This document shows, in pieces, positions 1 through 6,335 of a stretch of DNA of 8,176 nucleotides. The stretch is from an uncultured Alistipes sp. (GTDB lineage: Bacteria; Bacteroidota; Bacteroidia; Bacteroidales; Rikenellaceae): positions 1 to 8,176 of the forward strand of contig CAJGDL010000079.1 of NCBI GenBank assembly GCA_904502075.1, given 5' to 3'. The translations under genes were made by a program, and so were the position numbers. The notes beneath the pieces were generated by a model. The model saw nothing but the letters and a program-made list of their open reading frames with translations. It had not been told where the DNA came from and did no database searches. The first letter of the stretch is position 1. Every line of letters starts with the position of its first letter.

Positions 1-30
1 CGTAGCCCCCTCCACCCAATTTGTTGTCAG
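1..30. repeat. 30-bp direct repeat, copy 1
   Basis: This 30-base stretch, starting CGTAGCCCCC and ending AATTTGTTGTCAG, recurs identically at 84-113, so the repeat period is 83 bases. The window edge cuts the left side, so the copy could be longer or part of a larger array. Its last 13 bases match the left tip of the large palindrome at 101-227. No coding function is apparent. The identity is seen directly; the nature of the repeat is unknown. Confidence 0.85.
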
Positions 31-57
31 GGGTCGTAACGACCCTTTCAATTGGGG
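15..57. terminator. Nested hairpin, possible terminator
   Basis: The inner stem is GGGTCG (31-36), loop TAA, CGACCC (40-45), perfect over 6 bp and followed by TTT on the plus strand. An outer inverted pair, CCCAATT (15-21) and AATTGGG (50-56), encloses it with unpaired sides of unequal length. It could end transcription entering from the left, or act as a second hairpin downstream of pgk on the minus strand. The U-tract is short, so a terminator role is only possible. It sits between the two direct-repeat copies. Confidence 0.4.
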
Positions 58-83
58 CCGCGACCACAGAAGGGGCACAAACT

Positions 84-113
84 CGTAGCCCCCTCCACCC
101 AATTTGTTGTCAG
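84..113. repeat. 30-bp direct repeat, copy 2
   Basis: This is an exact second copy of bases 1-30. Its final 13 bases (101-113) are also the first 13 bases of the large imperfect palindrome, so the copy consists of 17 bases of flank plus the palindrome tip. The 53 bases between the two copies contain a small hairpin and no recognisable gene. Confidence 0.85.
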
Positions 114-227
114 AAGGGGTCAGCTGCAACGCTCGACGAAGAAACCCGACGATGGGTAGTACGTTGGTACGTCCCATTGTCGGGTTTATCGTTAGCGGCC
201 GCAGATGGCCCCTTATCACAACAAATT
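101..227. repeat. 127-bp imperfect palindrome at the pgk 3' end
   Basis: The left arm (101-156) and the right arm (173-227, read on the opposite strand) both start AATTTGTTGT, continue with AAGGGG, then a CTGC block and a CGCT block, and end in the AAACCCGAC-ATGGG stem. Aligned by hand, about 45 of roughly 55 positions per arm match, with arm lengths of 56 and 55. The centre (157-172) is TAGT followed by ACGT-TGGT-ACGT, itself a small hairpin. Symmetry stops sharply at 101 and 227: the outside flanks do not match and no target duplication is obvious. The right tip overlaps the first two bases of the pgk stop codon. It resembles a MITE-like or REP-like palindromic element, or an unusually long extended terminator; the sequence alone does not decide. 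Confidence 0.75.
142..187 (-). terminator. Strong hairpin terminator of pgk, possibly bidirectional
   Basis: The 15-base arms at 142-156 and 173-187 pair with a single G-T type mismatch and have a GC-rich core (ACCCGAC/GTCGGGT). The stem is topped by the small ACGT-TGGT-ACGT hairpin. It begins 38 bases past the pgk stop codon. On the minus strand the stem is followed by TTTCTTCG, on the plus strand by TTTATCG, so both U-tracts are short. The position right after pgk and the stem strength support a terminator; the weak U-tracts leave room for an mRNA-stability role. Confidence 0.65.
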
Positions 228-1488
228 ACTTGCGGATCGCAGCCACACCGGGCAACTCCTTACCCTCCATGTACTCCAAGAGGGCACCGCCGCCGGTCGA
301 AACATAGCTTACCTGATCCACCAAGCCGAACTTGTTGATGCAGGCTACCGAGTCACCACCGCCAATGAGCGAGTAGGCACCCTTCGAGGTAGCCTCGGCA
401 ATCGCCTCGGCCACGGCACGCGAACCCGTCGAGAACTTGTTGATCTCGAAAACACCCACGGGGCCGTTCCAAAGGATGGTCTTGCACTCCAGGATCGTAT
501 CGTGGAAGAGCTTCTTGCCCTCCTCGGCGATGTCGACACCCTCCCAACCCTCGGGGATGGCGCGTACCGAAGCGGTCTGCGTATTGGCATTCTCCGAGAA
601 GTCATCGCACACCAGGGCATCGGGCGAGGTAACCACCTTCACACCCTTCTCCTCAGCCTTCTTCAAGATATCGAGAGCCGTCTGGTAGTAGTCGGGCTCG
701 CAGATCGACTTACCAATCTGACCGCCCTGGGCAGCCGAGAAGGTGTAGGTCATACCGCCACCCAAAATCAGCACATCCACCTTCTCGAGAAGCTTCTCGA
801 TGATCGTGATCTTGGTCGACACCTTCGAACCACCGATGATGGCGCAGAAGGGACGCTGGGGATTCTCCATCACACCGTCGATAGCCTTCAACTCGTTCTC
901 CATCACATAGCCGAACATCTTGTCCTGGGGGAAGTAGTCGGCAATCAGAGCCGTCGACGAGTGGGCGCGGTGAGCCGTACCAAAGGCATCGTTAATGTAG
1001 CAGTCGGCATACGAAGCGAGCTTCTTGACAAACTCCTTCTGAGGACCCTCCTTCAGGGCCTTCTTGGCCGCCTTCTTCTCCTCGTCGGTGGCATCCTCGG
1101 CGAGACCGCGGGGCTTGCCCTCCTCCTCGGCATAGAAACGGAGGTTCTCGAGCAACATCACCTCGCCGGGCTGGAGGTTCTTGGCCATCTCGGCCGCCTT
1201 CTCGCCCATGCAGTCACCGGCAAAGAGGATCTTCACCCCTAAGCGCGCCTCAATGGCGGGGATGATCTGCTCCAACGAATATTTGGGATCGGGATTCTTC
1301 TTCGGGCGACCCAGGTGGGACATCAGAATCACCGAACCACCCTTCTCCAACACCTTCTTGATGGTGGGGATGGCGGCACGGATGCGGGTGTCATCGGTTA
1401 CCTGACCCTCGGCGTTGAGGGGTACATTGAAATCAACGCGAATAATCGCACGCTTTCCACTGAAATCGTAGGAATCAATCTTAAACAT
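226..1488 (-). CDS. pgk: Phosphoglycerate kinase
   Basis: This cytoplasmic glycolytic enzyme (EC 2.7.2.3) transfers phosphate between 1,3-bisphosphoglycerate and ADP, giving ATP and 3-phosphoglycerate. The 420-residue protein is complete. The N-terminal substrate half shows RVDFNVP (17-23), SHLGRP (57-62), LLENLRF (112-118) and NDAFGTAHRAHSS (166-178). The C-terminal nucleotide half shows GGSKVS (219-224), LGGGM (242-246), WNGPVGVFE (340-348), GGGDS (376-380) and the STGGGA motif (397-402). A lysine- and glutamate-rich stretch at about 119-152 lengthens the protein beyond the minimal ~390 residues; from memory this is common in Bacteroidota PGKs. The start is set by the canonical MFKIDSYDFSGKR opening. 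No clear Shine-Dalgarno site precedes it; the upstream sequence is A-rich. It is monocistronic, divergent from the subtilase gene, with a promoter near 1605-1612 and a hairpin terminator at 142-187. All catalytic motifs are intact. Confidence 0.98.
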   Translation of the reverse strand: MFKIDSYDFSGKRAIIRVDFNVPLNAEGQVTDDTRIRAAIPTIKKVLEKGGSVILMSHLGRPKKNPDPKYSLEQIIPAIEARLGVKILFAGDCMGEKAAEMAKNLQPGEVMLLENLRFYAEEEGKPRGLAEDATDEEKKAAKKALKEGPQKEFVKKLASYADCYINDAFGTAHRAHSSTALIADYFPQDKMFGYVMENELKAIDGVMENPQRPFCAIIGGSKVSTKITIIEKLLEKVDVLILGGGMTYTFSAAQGGQIGKSICEPDYYQTALDILKKAEEKGVKVVTSPDALVCDDFSENANTQTASVRAIPEGWEGVDIAEEGKKLFHDTILECKTILWNGPVGVFEINKFSTGSRAVAEAIAEATSKGAYSLIGGGDSVACINKFGLVDQVSYVSTGGGALLEYMEGKELPGVAAIRK

Positions 1489-1575
1489 ACGCTTTTATTG
1501 TTTAATTGGTTATTGTTTTCTTTTGCTTCGGCAGAAGGGATAAATCTCCTCAACCGTCTTGATCGCAAAGCCGTT

Positions 1576-1602
1576 ATCGGATTCAAAAAACGACATTCCG
1601 AT
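1576..1602. other. Short inverted repeat at the predicted pgk mRNA 5' end
   Basis: ATCGGA (1576-1581) and TCCGAT (1597-1602) are perfect 6-base inverted arms around a 15-base A-rich centre. On the minus strand the structure falls almost exactly at the predicted pgk transcription start, so the pgk leader would begin with a weak stem-loop. It could instead be an operator-like palindrome. The symmetry is seen; the function is guesswork. Confidence 0.3.
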
Positions 1603-1604
1603 GG

Positions 1605-1612
1605 CAAAGATA
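1605..1612 (-). promoter_or_regulatory. pgk promoter, -7 element
   Basis: On the minus strand this reads TATCTTTG, an exact match to the Bacteroidota -7 consensus TAnnTTTG. About 18 bases upstream lies a T-rich run ending TTTC (complement of 1631-1639), an imperfect match to the -33 TTTG element. The start would be near 1600, giving a pgk leader of about 110 bases. Position, AT-richness and the exact -7 match support it. Confidence 0.65.
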
Positions 1613-1643
1613 CAAAAAAAGGAGGAATCAGAAAAAAAATGGC

Positions 1644-1651
1644 TATATTTG
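1644..1651 (+). promoter_or_regulatory. Promoter of the subtilase/GH2 operon, -7 element
   Basis: TATATTTG matches TAnnTTTG exactly. It lies 25 bases before the subtilase ATG, so the leader would be only about 20 bases. No clear TTTG is present about 20 bases upstream (the region is A- and G-rich), so the -33 half is weak. It is back-to-back with the pgk promoter, 31 bases between the two -7 elements, and two A-runs (1614-1620 and 1632-1639) lie in that gap. Confidence 0.55.
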
Positions 1652-1676
1652 TACCCAAAGTAAAATACATAGCACG

Positions 1677-3692
1677 ATGAAAAATATTTTTCGCCACACC
1701 TGGATGCTCCTTATTGCCCTTGGGGGACTACTCCCCATGGGTTGTACCCAAGATTTTGAGGGGGAGACCCTTCCCTCAGACCCGATCTCCTCGCTCGAAA
1801 AGAAGATTCTGCTGACTCCAACCGGAGCTTCGGCCGGATCGCTGGCCGTGAAGGTCTGCCCCGAGATGGTGGCTACGATCGAGGCCTCGCAAACCCGCTC
1901 GGGCTACACCCGCTCGGGCGTGGAGGGGATCGACTGCGGCCTGGATGCCATCGAGGCCAATACCTTCAAGCGGATGTTCCGCGACCCCGCCTTCGAGGAG
2001 GATCTGCGCGCCGCAGGGCTTCACCTTTGGTATAAGGTTTCGTTCGACAAGGAGACCGACCTGCACCGCGCCGCCCTCGCCTTGGCCCAGGCCGACGAGA
2101 TCTCGGTGGTGGAGTATATGCACAGCCCGCGTCGCCCGCAACAAATACCCCACCCCTTGGGGAGCGCCACCTCACAAAACGACCCCGAGGAGGAAGAATT
2201 CACTTATCCGATGAACGACAACGAGTTGCGATTGCAGTGGCACTACCACAACCGCGGCACGATGAGCGGATCCCGCGAGGGTGCCGACATCAACCTCTTT
2301 GCCGCCTGGAAGCTCTGCACCGGCAACAAGGATATCGTAGTAGCGGTGATCGACGAACCGGTACAAGCCACCCACCCCGACCTGGAGAAGAACATGTGGA
2401 TAAACGAGATCGACGGAGATCCGAAATACAAGCATGGTGCCAACTTCTGCACCCTGGAGGAGGAACCGAGCAAACTCGACTGGAACTATGTGGACATGTA
2501 TGGCGACACCCCCTCGCACGGCACCCATGTGGCCGGTACGGTGGCCGCCGTGAATGGCAATGGCATTGGCGTATGCGGCATTGCCGGCGGCCATGGCGAC
2601 TTTGGAGGGGTGAAGATCATGTCGTGTCAGATCTTCTACAACAAGAAGGGAGCCGAAGTGCAGGTGGACGAAGCGGCCGCGCAGGCCATGATCTGGGCCG
2701 CCAACCGCGGAGCCTTGATCGCCCAGTGCTCGTTCGGCTACGACCCGAGCCTCAGCGAGAAGGATTGGCTGCGCCACTTCCCCTACGAGAAGGAGGCCAT
2801 CGAGTACTTCATCGAACGCAAGCGCACGAATGCCCCCATCGACGGCGGTTTGGTGATCTTTGCAGCCGGCAACGATGGCAACAGCACCTATGGCGGTATG
2901 TTGGTCAAGGACAAGATGTTAGTCCCCGGGTGCTTCGATCCGGTGATCGCCGTGGCAGCCATCGGCCCCGACTACACACCGGGCGGATACACCTGCTACG
3001 GAACCTGGGTCGATATCTCGGCCCCGGGAGGTGATATCTACAACTTCAATCAAGCCGGAGGTGTCTACAGCACCATCATCGGATCAGCCTCGACCGACAA
3101 TGTACAATACGGCTACATGGAGGGTACCTCGATGGCCTGCCCCCATGTCTCGGGCGTAGCGGCTCTGGGGCTCTCCTATGCTGCCGACCTCGGCAAGCAA
3201 TTCTCCACCGAGGAGTTCCGCGAGATGCTCTTAAGCTCCACGCGCGAAATCGACTCCTACCTTCAGGGGGTGAAGAGCACCGAGGGCTTCAACTACGACT
3301 ATGAGACCTATAACGAGGTGGTACTCAACCTCTCCACCTACCGCAACAAGATGGGTGGCGGCCTGGTGGATGCCTTCCGCATGTTGATGCTGGTAGAGGG
3401 TACCCCCGTGGTAACGGTAGCCCGCGATGTGGAGAGCACCCTTCCGTTACAGACAATCTTCGGCGGCGAGGCCCTCACCTCAACCTTCTGGGTAGAGGTG
3501 GTAGACCACGAAGAGGCGGTCAACGAGATTGATTTCAGCTACACGATTGCCGGAGGCGACCTGAAGGTACTCTGCGGCAAGACGGGTTCTTCGCGCCTGA
3601 TGCTCAAGACCTCGATCGGCGACACAACGGTGATCCGCCCCTTGGCCATCATCTGCCGCGAAGAGGTTGCCTCGAACGGCGCTTGGCTCTAA
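1677..3692 (+). CDS. Subtilisin-family (S8) serine protease lipoprotein
   Basis: A 671-residue exported serine endopeptidase of the subtilase family. Residues 1-22 form a signal sequence ending in LPMGC, with Cys23 as the probable lipidated residue. The -3 position is Pro, so the lipobox is atypical, and the acidic residues just after Cys23 would suit surface export. Residues about 40-175 look like an N-terminal prodomain (compare the LWYKVSFD and ADEISVVEYM segments with inhibitor-type propeptides). The catalytic domain at about 180-560 has Asp226 (VAVIDEP), His281 (SHGTHVAG), oxyanion Asn399 (FAAGNDG) and Ser485 (GTSMACPHVSG), so the triad is complete. The usual D-T/S-G after the Asp is D-E-P here. 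A C-terminal beta-rich, Ig-like domain (about 570-671) ends in NGAWL. The start is the only ATG placed before the signal peptide. Its substrate is unknown. It is probably co-transcribed with the GH2 homologue 33 bp downstream. Confidence 0.93.
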   Translation: MKNIFRHTWMLLIALGGLLPMGCTQDFEGETLPSDPISSLEKKILLTPTGASAGSLAVKVCPEMVATIEASQTRSGYTRSGVEGIDCGLDAIEANTFKRMFRDPAFEEDLRAAGLHLWYKVSFDKETDLHRAALALAQADEISVVEYMHSPRRPQQIPHPLGSATSQNDPEEEEFTYPMNDNELRLQWHYHNRGTMSGSREGADINLFAAWKLCTGNKDIVVAVIDEPVQATHPDLEKNMWINEIDGDPKYKHGANFCTLEEEPSKLDWNYVDMYGDTPSHGTHVAGTVAAVNGNGIGVCGIAGGHGDFGGVKIMSCQIFYNKKGAEVQVDEAAAQAMIWAANRGALIAQCSFGYDPSLSEKDWLRHFPYEKEAIEYFIERKRTNAPIDGGLVIFAAGNDGNSTYGGMLVKDKMLVPGCFDPVIAVAAIGPDYTPGGYTCYGTWVDISAPGGDIYNFNQAGGVYSTIIGSASTDNVQYGYMEGTSMACPHVSGVAALGLSYAADLGKQFSTEEFREMLLSSTREIDSYLQGVKSTEGFNYDYETYNEVVLNLSTYRNKMGGGLVDAFRMLMLVEGTPVVTVARDVESTLPLQTIFGGEALTSTFWVEVVDHEEAVNEIDFSYTIAGGDLKVLCGKTGSSRLMLKTSIGDTTVIRPLAIICREEVASNGAWL

Positions 3693-3725
3693 AGTCACCG
3701 AATTACAAATCGACACAAAAATAGG

Positions 3726-5780
3726 ATGAAGAGAGTTCTGTTTGTTCTTTTTGCGCTGGTGAGCCTCACGGCCTCGGCGCGTACTCGATACCCCCTCTCG
3801 GAGGATTGGCGCTTTCAGTTCGGCTTCGAGAACAACGCCGACCGCGCCCGCTATGTCTCGCTTCCTCACACCTGGAACGGAGATGCCCTGGCGGGAGTCT
3901 ACCCCTATCTGCGCACCCAAGGGCTCTATTTCCGCACCCTCTACGCCCCCAAAGAGTGGGCCGGCAAACGTCTTTTCCTCCGTTTCGGCGGGGTGGAGAA
4001 TGTGGCCGACCTCTTTGTCAACGGCTGTTTTGTCGCCTCGCATCGCGGAGGAGGTGTTGCCTTTACGATCGAGATCACAGACTATGTGTTGCGTGGCGCA
4101 AAGAACGAGTTGGTGGTGGCCGTAAGCAACAGCAAGCGGAACGACCTAATGCCGGCCGCCTCGGAGCGAAACAGCTACGGGGGCATCTCACGCGAAGTGG
4201 AACTATTGGTTACCGACCAGGCGGCCATCTCACCTCTCTACTACGGCTCGGAGGGTCTCTTCATCCACACCGACACGATCGATCCCGAGCGCGCCGAAGG
4301 CCACGCCGTATTGCACCTCTCGGTACCCTCGCCCCAAAGTGTTTCGGTAGTACTGAAGGCCTATGACGAGGCGGGCACCTGCTGCATGGAGCAACGCCGC
4401 ACCCTGAAGAGCAACTACGACTACAAGCAACCCATACAGATCCCCTTCGCCATCCTGAATCCGAAAGCCTGGTCGCCCGAGAGCCCCACGCTCTATCGCT
4501 TCGAGGCCTCGATTTCGAGCGGCGAGAGCCACGACACGGTGGCCGTAACCACGGGTCTGCGCCGCATCGCGCTCACCGCCGGCGGTGGGTTGCGCATCAA
4601 CGGCAAACGCACCGAATTGCGCGCCCTCTCCCTGGCCTACGACCACCCGGCATGCGCCTCGCTGCTGGGCCAAGAGGAGATCGACCGCGACATCGAACTC
4701 CTGCAGGAGGTGGGAGCCAACGCCCTCTTCTCGCCCGAGGGACCCCATGCCCCCTACCTCTATGAGCAGTGCGACCGGTTGGGACTTTTGGCCCGCATCG
4801 ACCTCCCCTTCCTGCGCACAAACTACCTCTCGGATCTGAACTACTGCGCCTCGCCCGCCTTCGAGGAGCAGGGCATCGAACTCCTGCGCAGCATCATCGC
4901 CCAACATTTCAACCATCCGTCAGTGGTGCTTTGGGGACTCTTCTGCGACCTGAAGATCATCGACGAGCGGCTGACCGACTACCTGAAACGACTCAACCAA
5001 ACGGCTCACGCCTCCGACCCGACACGTCCCACCCTGGCCACCAGCAATCAGGACGGTGACCTGAATTTCATCACGGACGGAATCGCTTGGCACCAAGAGT
5101 TGGGCTGGGAGCGCGGACGCGGAGAGGATATCAGCCTTTGGATCGGCCAGATGCGCGAAAAGTGGAACCACCTCTGCTCGGCCATCCACTACTCGGCCGA
5201 GGGATTCATCCACCAGCAACCCGACCGCTACGAGAAACCTTCACCCTACACCCTCGACCTGCCCGAGCGTCGTCAGAGCCGTTTCCACGAACTCTACCTG
5301 GCCCAATTGGCCCAAGACTCGACCTCTCTCTTGTGGGGACACTGGGTTGAGGGGCTGAGCGACTATGGCTCGGCACGTCGCGACGAGGGGTTGAACGGCT
5401 CGGGATTGCTCTCCTTCGACCGCAAGATCCGCAAGGATGCCTTCTTCCTCTATCGCGCCCGTTGGAATCGCACCCTCAAGACGCTCCATCTGGCCGACAA
5501 GCGTTGGGAGGAGCGTCCGGCCACCCTGCAGCGCATGCACATCTACGCCTCCGAGACGGCCGATTCGGTTTGGATGACCATCAACGAAGACACGATGCAC
5601 CTGGAGAAGGTGGCACCGAATATCTACTATAGCGAAGAGTTTATGCCCGCTCGCGAAAACCGCGTGGTAGTCCACATGGGGTCGATGAGCGACGAATTCC
5701 GCTTCAGAAGCGGCAGCGAGCTAAAAGAGCCGCAGCTGATGGCCCCTCTGCAAATAGGAGGTCTACCACCGATAAATTAG
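3726..5780 (+). CDS. Secreted GH2-fold protein, probably catalytically inactive
   Basis: A 684-residue homologue of glycoside hydrolase family 2 (beta-galactosidase type). Residues 1-18 are a signal peptide (cut after ASA). The sugar-binding jelly-roll domain covers about 22-165 (LPHTWNG, 46-52; FGGVENVADLFVNG, 87-100), an Ig-like domain about 170-280, the TIM barrel about 285-585, and a short beta domain ends the protein. The barrel keeps family spacing but not the active site. In HFNHPSVVLWGLFCD (394-408) the catalytic Asn-Glu is Cys407-Asp408. In the other signature, starting at Asn332, the expected Arg and His-Tyr are Phe335 and Glu338-Gly339. The SEYGAGAS-type nucleophile segment reads IHYSAEGF (487-494), with His at the aligned Glu position. 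The late conserved block SFDRKIRKDAFFLY (563-576) is intact. At 684 residues it is shorter than many relatives. It may bind glycan without cleaving it; Glu492 could be a shifted nucleophile, but this is less likely. The reading frame is clean, so this is not a decayed pseudogene. The last 25 codons overlap the opposing wbqC-like gene. Confidence 0.9.
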   Translation: MKRVLFVLFALVSLTASARTRYPLSEDWRFQFGFENNADRARYVSLPHTWNGDALAGVYPYLRTQGLYFRTLYAPKEWAGKRLFLRFGGVENVADLFVNGCFVASHRGGGVAFTIEITDYVLRGAKNELVVAVSNSKRNDLMPAASERNSYGGISREVELLVTDQAAISPLYYGSEGLFIHTDTIDPERAEGHAVLHLSVPSPQSVSVVLKAYDEAGTCCMEQRRTLKSNYDYKQPIQIPFAILNPKAWSPESPTLYRFEASISSGESHDTVAVTTGLRRIALTAGGGLRINGKRTELRALSLAYDHPACASLLGQEEIDRDIELLQEVGANALFSPEGPHAPYLYEQCDRLGLLARIDLPFLRTNYLSDLNYCASPAFEEQGIELLRSIIAQHFNHPSVVLWGLFCDLKIIDERLTDYLKRLNQTAHASDPTRPTLATSNQDGDLNFITDGIAWHQELGWERGRGEDISLWIGQMREKWNHLCSAIHYSAEGFIHQQPDRYEKPSPYTLDLPERRQSRFHELYLAQLAQDSTSLLWGHWVEGLSDYGSARRDEGLNGSGLLSFDRKIRKDAFFLYRARWNRTLKTLHLADKRWEERPATLQRMHIYASETADSVWMTINEDTMHLEKVAPNIYYSEEFMPARENRVVVHMGSMSDEFRFRSGSELKEPQLMAPLQIGGLPPIN

Positions 5781-6312
5781 GCTCAAAGGGAAAGCGGTCT
5801 GAAAAGACCTGCACATAGGGCTCGGCCACGAAGGTCGGGCCCTCGCTCTTTTTGGGGCGCAGATCGTGATCCGCGGCCTCGGCCTCCACATAGGCCGTCG
5901 AGAGGCGCGGCATCCGATCCGAAGCCCCCAGCATCTTCAACAACAGGGCCGTAAGTTCGAGGTTGTAGTCCACCAAAAACTCCCACTTGCGTTCGTAAAA
6001 GGGGGCCAACGAATCCCAATAGAAGTCGAAGCAGGGCGAGGCTTTGTAGGCCGATCGAAGGGCCGTGGCGTGCTGGTGTTGCCAACGCTTCGAGTAGTCG
6101 AGCCGCAGGTCGCAGACGGGGGTGTGGGGCCGATTCCCGTGCTGCACATGGGCCGTAAGATCCATCACTCCGTTGGCCGTCAGGATGCGGGCGCGATTAC
6201 GCTCCGAACGCTTGATGAAGTGCTCGTGGAGGTCGATCGTGCAGGGCTCCTGCAAGAGGCGGGCCATATAGGCCACTGACGGAAGATAGGCTATGGGAAG
6301 AATCGTCTGCAT
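5704..6312 (-). CDS. WbqC-like family protein
   Basis: A 202-residue cytoplasmic protein with no signal peptide or membrane segment. It resembles the WbqC-like family, common in Bacteroidota and named after a gene in an O-antigen cluster; its biochemical role is not established. Diagnostic segments are the N-terminal AYLPS (8-12), the ERNRARILTANG block (37-48), the YKASPCFDFYWD region in the middle and the C-terminal PNLSVVDLLF (178-187). It starts 23 bp after the stop codon of the small lipoprotein gene and is probably transcribed with it from the promoter near 6756-6763. No signal sets the start apart from MQTILPIAYLPS, which is the usual family opening. The conserved C-terminal block lies in the 77-bp overlap with the GH2 homologue, so the long version of this gene is real. 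Confidence 0.85.
   Translation of the reverse strand: MQTILPIAYLPSVAYMARLLQEPCTIDLHEHFIKRSERNRARILTANGVMDLTAHVQHGNRPHTPVCDLRLDYSKRWQHQHATALRSAYKASPCFDFYWDSLAPFYERKWEFLVDYNLELTALLLKMLGASDRMPRLSTAYVEAEAADHDLRPKKSEGPTFVAEPYVQVFSDRFPFEPNLSVVDLLFAEGPSAAALLARCRF
5817..5853 (+). terminator. Possible terminator for the subtilase/GH2 operon, inside wbqC
   Basis: On the plus strand an 11-bp stem (5817-5827 with 5833-5843, two G-U pairs) closes a 5-base ACGAA loop and is followed by CGCTCTTTTTG. It begins 37 bases after the GH2 stop codon, where a terminator is expected, but within the coding sequence of the opposing wbqC-like gene. The T-run starts five bases after the stem, which weakens the case. 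The structure could be a chance effect of GC-rich coding sequence. Confidence 0.45.
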
Positions 6313-6335
6313 GAGAAGGGCTCTTTATGATGGGT

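Noticed and set aside
1..113. Two identical 30-base repeats as a small CRISPR array
   Set aside because: There are only two copies, the 53-base gap is long for a spacer and holds its own hairpin, the repeat is linked to a palindrome tip, and no cas gene is visible.
101..227. The palindrome as an integron attC site
   Set aside because: The length is in range, but the expected core boxes (GTTRRRY and RYYYAAC) are not correctly placed at the ends, and no integrase or cassette is visible.
21..338. 105-residue plus-strand open frame across the repeat region
   Set aside because: It crosses the direct repeat and the palindrome, runs into the pgk 3' end and has no protein-like motif.
205..1242. 345-residue open frame on the plus strand, opposite pgk
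   Set aside because: It is a shadow of the GC-rich pgk codons with Leu/Gly/Arg-rich low-complexity sequence and no recognisable domain, while pgk on the other strand is certain.
1639..1680. 13-codon leader ORF after an AAGGAGG sequence, overlapping the subtilase start as ATGA
   Set aside because: The TAnnTTTG promoter lies inside it, so the predicted transcript would start downstream of its ATG. The Shine-Dalgarno-like site is 13 bases away, and such sites are little used in this phylum.
2172..2777. 201-residue minus-strand open frame inside the subtilase gene
   Set aside because: It is antisense to the subtilase catalytic domain, with no motif, signal peptide or promoter of its own.
5796..5809. 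GGTCT-GAAA-AGACC hairpin just after the GH2 stop as its terminator
   Set aside because: The stem is only 5 bp and no T-run follows; the hairpin at 5817-5853 is a better candidate.
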